From a virus: a stretch of 47,628 nucleotides of DNA. This document shows positions 14,632-22,100 of this stretch, piece after piece. Location: positions 1 to 47,628 of IMG/VR virus record IMGVR_UViG_3300025141_000169, one strand, 5' to 3'. Both the position numbers and the translations under genes were made by a program. The notes below the pieces were generated by a model. That model made no database searches and was not told the origin of the DNA. It worked only from the letters and a program-made list of their open reading frames with translations. Every line of letters begins with the position of its first letter. Positions within the stretch are counted from its first letter, which is position 1.

Positions 14632-16209
14632 TTATCCTTTAAACAGCCAAGAAAAATCTGTATATTTTTTCTTTTCAGCAGGCAAGCCGGTTTCTTGGCG
14701 ATACCCTTCTTGACCATGTATTTTAGTGTGAAAAACCTTTCCATCGGTCGAAATTGCGTCGACAAGGGCGCGCCTATATTCCATTTCTCGTTGATTAACC
14801 ACCAAAGCTGTATCTCTCACCCAACAAGCAATTGCACACGACATGACCAAATCATCATTATAGCTTCTCATGGCTTCGGCTTTGCCGTTATTCCAAATAA
14901 AGGTTTTAAACTCATTGGCGAGTCGTTTCGAATTTATTGTAATTAGTTTATTCCTAATGAATTCTTCTAATTTTGCAATTATTAAAGGCCTATTTCTCGA
15001 AGATATAGTAACCCCAGCTATAGAATTAGAAAGATTCTGAGCTTCAAATTGATCAACGTGTATATTGGTGGATTTCACTGAATAAAACAGATTGGGATGT
15101 TGCATATCTACCAACTTATTTAAAGCCGCCAAACCAATTGAGTTGTTTTCGACAACCGTTAAGCAAAATCCATATTCTTTGCTAGCATCATAAATTGTTT
15201 GTGCATACATATCAATATTTGCCTTTCCTTGATATTCTGCAACCTGCTCCATTGTCTCAGAATCAAAAATATGAAAAGCTGAAAAATCTTTGCCGTCGCC
15301 TCTAGCAACATCAGCAACAAGAAAGTATTTTTTTCCCGGCTCATAATTTTTCCAAATCCAAAAATTACGATCATAGCCCGTTTTATATTGTGGCTCACAA
15401 CATTCTTTTTGAAGCCTTTCTAGGTCATCGCCATGGAGCAAAGTTTCACCTGAAAAGTTAAAATTACATTCAAGTTCTTGCGCGATTTCCCGCGAAGACA
15501 TGTTTCTGGTTTCCTTTTTAAACCACGCGTCGTCTCTTTCCGGATGAACGCTCCATGGCAACTTCATAGAGTTAAAGTCATTTTTTTCCTCTTCTGCTTC
15601 TGTATAAGTTCGATGAAACCAATTACCAACACCATAAGGAGTGCTTACTGCGATACAGCGGCCGCCAGTAGATAGCGTTGGATATAGGCCGGCCCAGAGT
15701 TCGTCCATTCCTTCAATAATGGCCGCCTCATCCACAATCAAAAGAGTTAATGCCTCTGAGCGGCCGGCGTCGGTGGCCGTTGATGATGCTTTTATCTGAG
15801 AATTGTTTGATAGCTCAAAAGAGCCCCTATTATCAATTGTTATTTTTGAAATTAAAAGCCAAGATGGCAAGCTCTTTATAATAAGCTTTACCTTCTTAAC
15901 CAAATTTGTTGCTGTAGCTAGTTTAGTCGCAACAACAAGAATATTCTTATCGCGATGAAACAACATTAACCATGCAGTATATGCAGCGATTGTAGTTGAA
16001 ATTCCAAGCTGCCTTCCTTTTAATATTACATTAAAACGATAATTGTTAAAATCTTTTATGGTATCTTCTTGAAAGTCATATAATTTAAAAGGAATCAGCC
16101 CTTTTAAGGGATGGGAAATTTTAGCAAACGTGTTGATAAAATAGCCCGGGCTTTTGCCACACTTAATAATTTCTTGAACTATTTCTTGTTTGGTTAATCG
16201 ATAGGCCAT
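14632..16209 (-). CDS. Large terminase subunit (packaging ATPase-nuclease), gp17-like
   Basis: The motor that pumps DNA through the portal and cuts concatemers, 525 residues (T4 gp17: 610). The ATPase has a Q-motif region at LYDFQEDTI (43-51), Walker A KGRQLGIST (64-72) and Walker B LLIVDEA (156-162) with catalytic Glu161, followed by CIAVSTP coupling motif (185-191). The RNase H-type nuclease has VADVARGDGKDFS with Asp300, an acidic TVVENNSIG segment and NDDLVMSCAIA near the C-terminus. All key residues are present. It lies immediately upstream of the portal gene, whereas T4 has 17 then 18, so gene order is altered here. No separate small terminase is recognisable. Confidence 0.95.
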   Translation of the reverse strand: MAYRLTKQEIVQEIIKCGKSPGYFINTFAKISHPLKGLIPFKLYDFQEDTIKDFNNYRFNVILKGRQLGISTTIAAYTAWLMLFHRDKNILVVATKLATATNLVKKVKLIIKSLPSWLLISKITIDNRGSFELSNNSQIKASSTATDAGRSEALTLLIVDEAAIIEGMDELWAGLYPTLSTGGRCIAVSTPYGVGNWFHRTYTEAEEEKNDFNSMKLPWSVHPERDDAWFKKETRNMSSREIAQELECNFNFSGETLLHGDDLERLQKECCEPQYKTGYDRNFWIWKNYEPGKKYFLVADVARGDGKDFSAFHIFDSETMEQVAEYQGKANIDMYAQTIYDASKEYGFCLTVVENNSIGLAALNKLVDMQHPNLFYSVKSTNIHVDQFEAQNLSNSIAGVTISSRNRPLIIAKLEEFIRNKLITINSKRLANEFKTFIWNNGKAEAMRSYNDDLVMSCAIACWVRDTALVVNQREMEYRRALVDAISTDGKVFHTKIHGQEGYRQETGLPAEKKKYTDFSWLFKG

Positions 16210-16223
16210 ATAATAATTATAGC

Positions 16224-16775
16224 TTATCTCCAGAAAGGTTTAAACTTTAAAGCCTTTTTAATTTTTTCTTCTTTTAAAGACGTGTAAAGACTCTTCATAT
16301 ATTCTGGAGTGGTCCTTACTTGACCCGGCTCTTGCTCGGCAGGGAGGCCGACGATACGATAGTAACAATATGATTGTACAATATTGCGAATTTTCGAAAG
16401 TGGCTGAATCAGCGTGTCGACTTCTCCCACTTTCGTCAATTTAAGAGAAGAGCCTGTGACCTTTTTATATTCCTTTTTCAAATACTTAACAATATTTCCC
16501 ATCACTTGGCCCATTTCGTCTTGATATTTTTCAACGCCGCCCATATTATGGATATCTTTAATAAGAACTTCAGTATTATAGGTGACCATCAAAACATTTT
16601 TACTAATCTTAACGCCAAAACCATCCATTTGCCCCTGACGTGAATGAAGGATTGGATTGCCCTCTTCTCTCTTAAGGCCTATCTTAATCTTTTCCTCATC
16701 ATCTTGTGGTGCGCCGTCATAAGCATTTGCGACTGCCTGCTGAATTCCTTGAACGATTTCATATGTGGTTGCCAT
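16224..16775 (-). CDS. Conserved unknown upstream of terminase
   Basis: A 183-residue protein with a polar N-terminus, the segment EKIKIGLKREEGN, a central MDGFGVKISKNVLMVTYNTE beta region, and a helical, basic C-terminal half (VMGNIVKYLKKEYKKVTG, PLSKIRNIVQSYCYYRI). It begins at ATG 16775, inside the end of the zinc-ribbon gene (17-base overlap), and ends 14 bases before the large terminase. The position is that of a small terminase in many phages, including T4 gene 16, but I see no helix-turn-helix or oligomerisation motif that confirms it. Unknown function; small terminase is only a positional suggestion. Confidence 0.65.
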   Translation of the reverse strand: MATTYEIVQGIQQAVANAYDGAPQDDEEKIKIGLKREEGNPILHSRQGQMDGFGVKISKNVLMVTYNTEVLIKDIHNMGGVEKYQDEMGQVMGNIVKYLKKEYKKVTGSSLKLTKVGEVDTLIQPLSKIRNIVQSYCYYRIVGLPAEQEPGQVRTTPEYMKSLYTSLKEEKIKKALKFKPFWR

Positions 16776-17124
16776 TTTTTTCTCTTCCCTCTATGTTTTT
16801 TACATAGCACGTAAAACAACAAGCGTGTTTATACATGCATATTTCATCTTTAACATTTAGCCCATATTTTGAACACACTGGACAAACATCAAAGCCACTC
16901 TTATTAATTAGTTTTGTGGAAACTAAAATACCATCCACTTCTTTGTGCTCTTTCCTAGAAGAGCGGGCGTCTTCTTTCTTGCGCTGCTCTTTAAGCTGCT
17001 CTAAATATTCTTTTTCTTTGTCCTCATCCCAATAGCGACTTGGATTGTGCGTTGCCACATCCCCATATTTTTTAGCTATAGCCTTTTCTAAACGAGCAAT
17101 ATAATCCCAGTCTTTTTCCTTCAT
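16759..17124 (-). CDS. Zinc-ribbon protein of unknown function
   Basis: A 121-residue protein; I use ATG 17124, which overlaps the upstream stop as ATGA, rather than the longer frame to 17202 that begins inside the neighbouring gene with an unlikely Cys/Trp-rich sequence. The first 70 residues are a charged helix (DWDYIARLEKAIAKKYGD, then KEYLEQLKEQRKKEDARSS). The C-terminal half has a metal-binding ribbon: C81-x2-C84, C96, C102-C103 and C106, followed by KNIEGREK. It may bind nucleic acid or a protein partner in packaging, given its place two genes before terminase, but that is inference. Confidence 0.65.
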   Translation of the reverse strand: MKEKDWDYIARLEKAIAKKYGDVATHNPSRYWDEDKEKEYLEQLKEQRKKEDARSSRKEHKEVDGILVSTKLINKSGFDVCPVCSKYGLNVKDEICMYKHACCFTCYVKNIEGREKNGNHI

Positions 17125-17570
17125 TTTGCCGTTTGAACCGCCGCATAAAAAATACCCATCGACAAAGCAACGCCGCCCAAGAACCCACCAGCAAACCACC
17201 AATGGCTGTATGCGTTGGGCTGCTCAAGTGTTATTTTTTGAAGATGGTCGATTTGGCCATTTTTAATTTTTAAAATAGCGTCGTATTTCTTTTGTGTGGC
17301 GTCCAGCGAAGCCTTGACAGTAGAAGTGAGCATATCACACCTAGCTTTTTCTTTAGCTACGTTATTTTTAAGCTGCAATGTGCACTCTAATTGTCCTTTT
17401 TCTTTGGAAGCCAACAATACTGCGTTTGCTTGGTAGTTATAAAGGATCCCATTGAAGGGGGCCTTCTGGCCTTGTTTTATTTCTGCTACTTTGGGGGTTT
17501 CTGCAAGCGACGTTGATGGCAACCAAGCCAAATTAAAAATCAACAACGTTGCGCAAATCTTTTTCACCAT
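17121..17570 (-). CDS. Exported coiled-coil protein with C-terminal membrane helix
   Basis: A 149-residue protein with a Sec-type signal peptide (MVKKICATLLIFNLAWLPSTSLAE, likely cut after SLA), a motif QGQKAPFNGILYNYQA, a coiled-coil region of about 65 residues, and a hydrophobic helix at about 126-145 (WWFAGGFLGGVALSMGIFYAA). The KAPFxGIL motif with signal peptide, coiled coil and tail anchor recurs in phage proteins of unknown function. It overlaps the preceding membrane gene by 38 bases out of frame, a layout reminiscent of spanin pairs, but no lipobox is present. An envelope or lysis role is possible, unproven. Confidence 0.65.
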   Translation of the reverse strand: MVKKICATLLIFNLAWLPSTSLAETPKVAEIKQGQKAPFNGILYNYQANAVLLASKEKGQLECTLQLKNNVAKEKARCDMLTSTVKASLDATQKKYDAILKIKNGQIDHLQKITLEQPNAYSHWWFAGGFLGGVALSMGIFYAAVQTAK

Positions 17571-17982
17571 CTGTTAATACCAATTCAAAGCCAAATTCTT
17601 CAGCGATCTTTTTAGCTCTGCCCTCTGGATCATTATGAGTCTCTTTGACAATTTTTTTAACTTTTTTCTTTTCCCATTCGTGAAGTTTAAGGTTTTGCTT
17701 CTTGTATTCGTCATCAAGCTTCATGACAGTCTTGGCATAGTCCACAACGATCTTGTCTCTTTTTGTCAACTCTTCTTTATGGGCCAGATTAATCACCTTA
17801 AGCTCTTCTTTGTGAGACTCTTTAGACATTTTGAATGCCTGCTTAACACTTTCGGTGTTGCTGCCCTTTCTTAATACAAGGAACATAGCGACGGTGTAAG
17901 CAGCGAGAGCGAAGTATTGCCAGTATTTAATGACTGTTGCATATACTTTCTTAAAAAACGTTTTGACTGCTAACCAAGTCAT
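17533..17982 (-). CDS. Membrane-anchored coiled-coil protein, i-spanin-like layout
   Basis: A 149-residue protein with one N-terminal membrane helix (about residues 19-38, YWQYFALAAYTVAMFLVL) preceded by basic residues, then a long Lys/Glu-rich coiled coil (SKESHKEELKVINLAHKEEL, LHEWEKKKVKKIVKETH). This type II topology resembles inner-membrane spanins. The downstream gene starts 38 bases before this one ends, in another frame. The first seven codons (MTWLAVK) are repeated upstream at 18406 as a remnant mini-frame. The start overlaps the preceding stop (ATGA). Spanin function is a suggestion from topology only. Confidence 0.6.
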   Translation of the reverse strand: MTWLAVKTFFKKVYATVIKYWQYFALAAYTVAMFLVLRKGSNTESVKQAFKMSKESHKEELKVINLAHKEELTKRDKIVVDYAKTVMKLDDEYKKQNLKLHEWEKKKVKKIVKETHNDPEGRAKKIAEEFGFELVLTDGEKDLRNVVDF

Positions 17983-17988
17983 TTATAC
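17966..17988. repeat. 23-bp direct repeat, copy A
   Basis: A 23-base sequence identical to 18390-18412 (begins ACTGCTAACC, ends CATTTATAC on the plus strand). It spans the stop of the second cargo-type gene and the first codons (MTWLAV) of the membrane coiled-coil gene. Flanks on the stop-codon side are also similar, with a one-base shift. Confidence 0.9.
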
Positions 17989-18374
17989 TCTTCTTCTGGG
18001 CCCTCAAGCTCTTTATCATCAATGAACGAATCGTCGCCTGCGAGATCGCCCGGAGTTATACCTAAATTTTCTTCCATATCATGAATAAACATCTTTGAAT
18101 TTAATTTAAATATTTCAAGGAATTGCTTCTGTTTTTCACTTGGCGCTCGCCCAGCACCACCGGTCTTTTCAATGTGCTCCCGATCGCCGCTCCAGCCCGC
18201 TATAGCGTTATAGGTCTCGCGCATATGCATAAATGTATCAGAAAGCTTTTGTATCCACCAGTTCTTCGGGTCGGGGTCGTGCCCCGGGGGGCGCTTAAGG
18301 CCGAGTGCCTTCTCGATGGGGGTTCCGCGTGCTTCTTTCAAGTGCTTCCGCCAGTTTTCCATTAATAGCTTCAT
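17979..18374 (-). CDS. Candidate internal (cargo) protein with capsid-targeting-like peptide
   Basis: A 131-residue protein of unknown fold. Its first 15 residues, MKLLMENWRKHLKEA, closely match those of the gene upstream and have the architecture of T4 internal-protein targeting peptides (MKTYQEFIAEA type): short, basic/aromatic, ending in Leu-x-Glu/Ala. Cleavage after E14 by the gp21-type protease is predicted. The remainder is hydrophilic: a Pro/Asp/Trp-rich segment, a Gly/Arg-rich part and an acidic tail with TPGDLAGDDS. There is no membrane helix. The start overlaps a 12-codon mini-frame's stop (ATGA). The cargo role is an inference from the peptide. Confidence 0.65.
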   Translation of the reverse strand: MKLLMENWRKHLKEARGTPIEKALGLKRPPGHDPDPKNWWIQKLSDTFMHMRETYNAIAGWSGDREHIEKTGGAGRAPSEKQKQFLEIFKLNSKMFIHDMEENLGITPGDLAGDDSFIDDKELEGPEEEYK

Positions 18375-18406
18375 TGTTTATTTACCTTAACTGCTAACCA
18401 AGTCAT
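18371..18406 (-). pseudogene. Remnant 5' end of the membrane coiled-coil gene (mini-frame)
   Basis: A 12-codon frame MTWLAVKVNKQ-stop. Its first seven residues, and 17 of the bases encoding them, repeat the start of the gene at 17982. It begins directly after the TAA of the upstream gene and its TGA overlaps the ATG of the next gene, so it could still pass ribosomes along as a coupling leader. It looks like a leftover of cassette duplication or insertion rather than a functional peptide gene. Confidence 0.6.
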
Positions 18407-18412
18407 TTATAC
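18390..18412. repeat. 23-bp direct repeat, copy B
   Basis: Identical to 17966-17988, 424 bases away. It covers the TAA of the 173-residue gene and the first codons of the remnant mini-frame. Together the two copies bracket the 131-residue candidate cargo gene. Confidence 0.9.
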
Positions 18413-18928
18413 CTCTTCTGTTGGTTCTTCCACGGAAACCTGGCCAGTGGATTCACCTTCTCCCTTTTCTGCAACAGCGGTCCAATCGCCTTTTTTGCCA
18501 ATCTCTCTAGCATCAAGCAATGTCGGATCGTCTTCGATGGCATCAGCAAGTTTCTTAAGAAGCTCTACAACGCGCCCCTGTTCTCCTTCTGGGATTATAT
18601 CATCTAAATATACCGCTTTATAAAATGGATTTCTCTTCTCCTCGTCGTCAACTGCGCGTAGATCTTTAGCAAACAAAGGCGCTAATCTCTTTTGATTTTC
18701 GGGATCCCGCTGCGGGTTCAACGATCGTATCCTTGCTGCATAATCATTGAAATGGCCTGTAATTGTAAGACCAATCCATTCTTTCGATCTCGGTGAGATT
18801 TCTTTACTTTCTTCTCCTTCAAGATCGCCCGGGCCGATGGCAGCCAATTCGTCTGCATCGTCATAACCATCGTCGTCAGTATCAACCTCCGCCAAATACT
18901 TTCGCCACTCATTTAATATTTTTTTCAT
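18407..18928 (-). CDS. Candidate internal (cargo) protein with EF-hand-type loop
   Basis: A 173-residue acidic protein. It starts MKKILNEWRKYLAEV, sharing M1, K2, W8, R9, K10, L12 and E14 with the following gene; LAE at 12-14 is a predicted gp21-type cleavage site. Residues 16-27 (DTDDDGYDDADE) match the canonical 12-residue calcium loop at positions 1, 3, 5, 6, 9 and 12. Then comes GPGDLEGEES, echoed by TPGDLAGDDS in the other cargo candidate, and an unrecognised helical domain (SKEWIGLTITGHFNDYAARI). The ATG follows AAGGGTAAG and directly abuts the holin-like gene's stop. Packaging in the head and calcium binding are inferences. Confidence 0.65.
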   Translation of the reverse strand: MKKILNEWRKYLAEVDTDDDGYDDADELAAIGPGDLEGEESKEISPRSKEWIGLTITGHFNDYAARIRSLNPQRDPENQKRLAPLFAKDLRAVDDEEKRNPFYKAVYLDDIIPEGEQGRVVELLKKLADAIEDDPTLLDAREIGKKGDWTAVAEKGEGESTGQVSVEEPTEEV

Positions 18929-19144
18929 TTACTTACCCTTCTTCAACAACTGCCCTGATTTCCAAGCTGTGGCAATGTCTGCCAAGCCCTGAGAGCCTAT
19001 GTAAGCAAGGGATATTGCAACCCATTGCTCGCTATTAACGTATTCTGCGAGAAGCAAAGAGGTTGTGGAAAGCCACACCAACAGTTTTCTCGACATAAAT
19101 CTTTCTAAATGTTTATCTGCAAATGCTTTCATTCTTGCCATCAT
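18929..19144 (-). CDS. Small two-helix membrane protein, holin-like
   Basis: A 71-residue protein starting at ATG 19144, where GAGG stands just upstream; the longer frame to 19198 lies inside the nuclease gene. A basic amphipathic N-terminus (MKAFADKHLERFMSRK) is followed by two hydrophobic helices at about 21-36 and 41-58 and a basic C-terminus (GQLLKKGK). Small size, two helices and a charged tail fit holin or antiholin proteins, but no endolysin is recognisable in the window, so the call is tentative. It lies 7 bases after the Mre11-Rad50 fusion gene. Confidence 0.6.
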   Translation of the reverse strand: MMARMKAFADKHLERFMSRKLLVWLSTTSLLLAEYVNSEQWVAISLAYIGSQGLADIATAWKSGQLLKKGK

Positions 19145-19151
19145 TTTACCC

Positions 19152-22100
19152 TCACTGATTAACGTAAGCATACCCGTTTGGTACTTTTGTAATATCAATT
19201 GTCATATCAACCACATCTTTAAGACTGTCTACATGAGTAATTAGTAGGGTGATATTGAAATAACTTTTAATCAAATCCAAGATACGTACAAACCCTTCCA
19301 TGTTATCTGCATCCAGTGAAGTTCCCGGCTCATCCAAAATAAAAATGTTGCTTTTGGGCATATTTGAAACGTTTAATAGCGCAATACGAATGGCTATCGC
19401 GGCCAAAGTCTTCTCTGCTCCCGACCCATTCTCCAGTGGTCGCGATTCATGCTTGGGGTGCTTAATTAAAATGTCCAGTTTGTTATCGGTGTTCTCAAAA
19501 AAGACTTCGAATTCAACCACATTGGCCAGAACCTTGCTGATCTCTTCATTAATGACAGGAAGGCCCTTCTTGATTAGGTCAAAAGAGATCCCTCCACTGT
19601 GCATACAGCGCATAAAAAGGTCATAAGCCGAATATTCAATGCTCAGCGCCTCTTTTTCTTGCTTTTGTTCTTGCAGGTTCTTTAATTTTTGTTCGGTGGC
19701 GCCCTGTTGGCCCACCAACTCCAGTATTTCGGCATTGCACGACTCCAAACAGTGAGTTAAACTATGAACTTCTTTCTGTTTTTCGTCGCGCTGCCTTACA
19801 AGCCCATTGTAATCCTCGATGGCCTCTTTATTTTCGTTATAATAGCCAATCTTCTTCCGATATTCGCCTATTGCAACCTCTGAAGTTTGTATTTTATTGG
19901 TATTTCGTTCAATTTCCAGCCGCAATCTTGTCTGTTCTTGTTGAGAAGCGTCCTTTTTATTAACCAGCTTCTCATAATTGTCCAAATGACGATCAATTGC
20001 TTTAGGGTCCAGTTCTTTAATTTCATTTTTAATGTTGGTTTCCTGATTTTGAAGCGCTTCAATCATTTTTTCGACGACATCTATCTTTTGAGATGCCCCA
20101 TATGCCTCTTTAATAAATTGACAGCTAGTAACATAAGACTTTCCACAAGGAATCGCATCCAAAGTCTTTACTTGATTATTAAAAATCTGGAATGTCTTTT
20201 GTTCATCCAAAATTTGTTGAGCCAGTTCCTCCAAATGCTTAAGTTTTGATGCTTCTATGGTCTTTTTTCTTTTTAAGTCCTCAATATCAAAATCACGCAA
20301 GAATTCCTTGGCCTTTTCAATAAAAGCGTTGTTTCTCCCCACCTTGGCCTTCAAATTACGACTATTTCTTTTTAAATCGGAGATTTGGCCCCTTGTTTCC
20401 TTTAAAGTTGCCTTTAGATCTTCAATGTTTATGGGTTCTGCCGGCACAGCGTCAATTTTGTCATTAAAGTCCTTTAAAGCGGCCTCGATTTCATGAAGGG
20501 CGGCTTGAAGGTCGGTACACTCATTCTTTTTCTTCAAAGAGTTGGCTTCGGCAACAAAAATATTATTTTTGGCCTCCTTAATCTCTTCATCGAACTCTCT
20601 TCCTTCCAGCCGGCGCAATGCTCCGCGCAAATCCATGGCGTCTTCTTTGGCCATCTTAAATTTCTTTTCAAAAAACTCTAAATCAAGAAATTTAGCTAAA
20701 ATTTCCTTACGTCTTGTAGAGCCTTCGTTAATAAACTGTAAGGCGCCTGCCTGAGAGGACATTGAGGTCATTAAGAAGTCTTCAAGGGGGCCGAACTTGC
20801 TGCGAATGTTCTTCTCAGTCCCTCCGCGCTCAGTGGCGTTGTGACTTAAGATTTCTCCCGAAACATGGTCCACCGATTCAAAATCTAAGGTTGTTTTAGC
20901 CTCGTCCGTAACTTTGCCTTTAAGTTTCTTAACGTACTTATCCGATCTCCTAGTAATCTTGTAAGTTTTATTATTCGCCTCAATCTCCAAGTAACCAGAT
21001 CCATACTCTTTATGCTCATTAATGATATTGAACGTCTTTCTAATGTTCTTAGAGGTGTTATTATACATTGTGTAGAGTAAACTATCAATAATGCTTGACT
21101 TGCCACTGAAATTTTTACCAAATATTCCAACAATCCCAGACAATTTAGCAAAATCAATAGCGTTATCCTCCGCATAATTAAAAAGATTGTTCCACTGCAG
21201 TTTTTTAACCTTCCAATGCACATTGCGCGATAGATCCTCTGTTGCTTCTACGAGCCTATTGTACTTAGCATTAAGTTCAAAGACCCCTTGAAGAGTTTCA
21301 GTGTCCGGACTGTAGTCTTTTAAATACTCTTTAATTAGCTCCTGCTGAATCTTTTCATCTCTTAGGTTTTCCTTAATTGCGGCGTCGACCTTATCTTCAA
21401 TGTTTGAATCCAAGAGACTTCCCTTGTTTAAGAAAGTAACGCTTTCTGGCTTAAATCGACTTTTTGCAATATCAACTGCTTTCCGAAGCTTTTCAAGAGG
21501 AATGTTACTCTGGGAAATCAATCGTAGTCGTGCATTAGGAGGGCACGTGAATTTATTTGGTATGCGGCCCGTTTTAGTAAGATAGACACTTATAAAGGGC
21601 TTCGGATTTTGAAAAATAGCCCGCTCACAAGTAAAATTTCCCTTACCTTCAATATCCCATAGTAAAATACCCTTATCTACGTCTTCTCCAAAGTTCTGTT
21701 GAATGGTTGAGCCGGGATAAGCCACCGTTCCTGCGCTATTTAACACCTGTGGCTTGTGAATATCGCCCAAAAAAGCATAATCAAAGTCATCAAAAATGTT
21801 AATTTCATGATCTGTCTCGCGCATTACCCACCCGATGTCCGTTTTGCACTCATAAATGGATCCATGATAGGCCGCAATGTTAATTTTAGTAGGATCGGAG
21901 GGCTTTGTCCAGCTTTCTTCATCAAAAACCGACAAAACGTTCAAACAAAACTCGTTATTAATGTGTACCTCCCCAGAATTCTTACATAAATGAAGATTTG
22001 GATGATTCAAGGCCCTTGTAATGGGTGAAATTGCATCTTGACGATAAGAATTCCTTAAATTTCCATCATGGTTGCCCAAAACAATATAGGTTGGAGCAAT

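Noticed and set aside
17125-17202. Longer form of the zinc-ribbon protein starting at 17202
   Set aside because: The extra 26 residues lie within the end of the upstream gene, are Cys/Trp-rich and unlike a normal start; ATG 17124 makes a standard ATGA overlap.
19300-19626. Plus-strand 108-codon frame opposite the Rad50 ATPase end
   Set aside because: It mirrors conserved Walker B and signature codons, has no ribosome site and no family resemblance.
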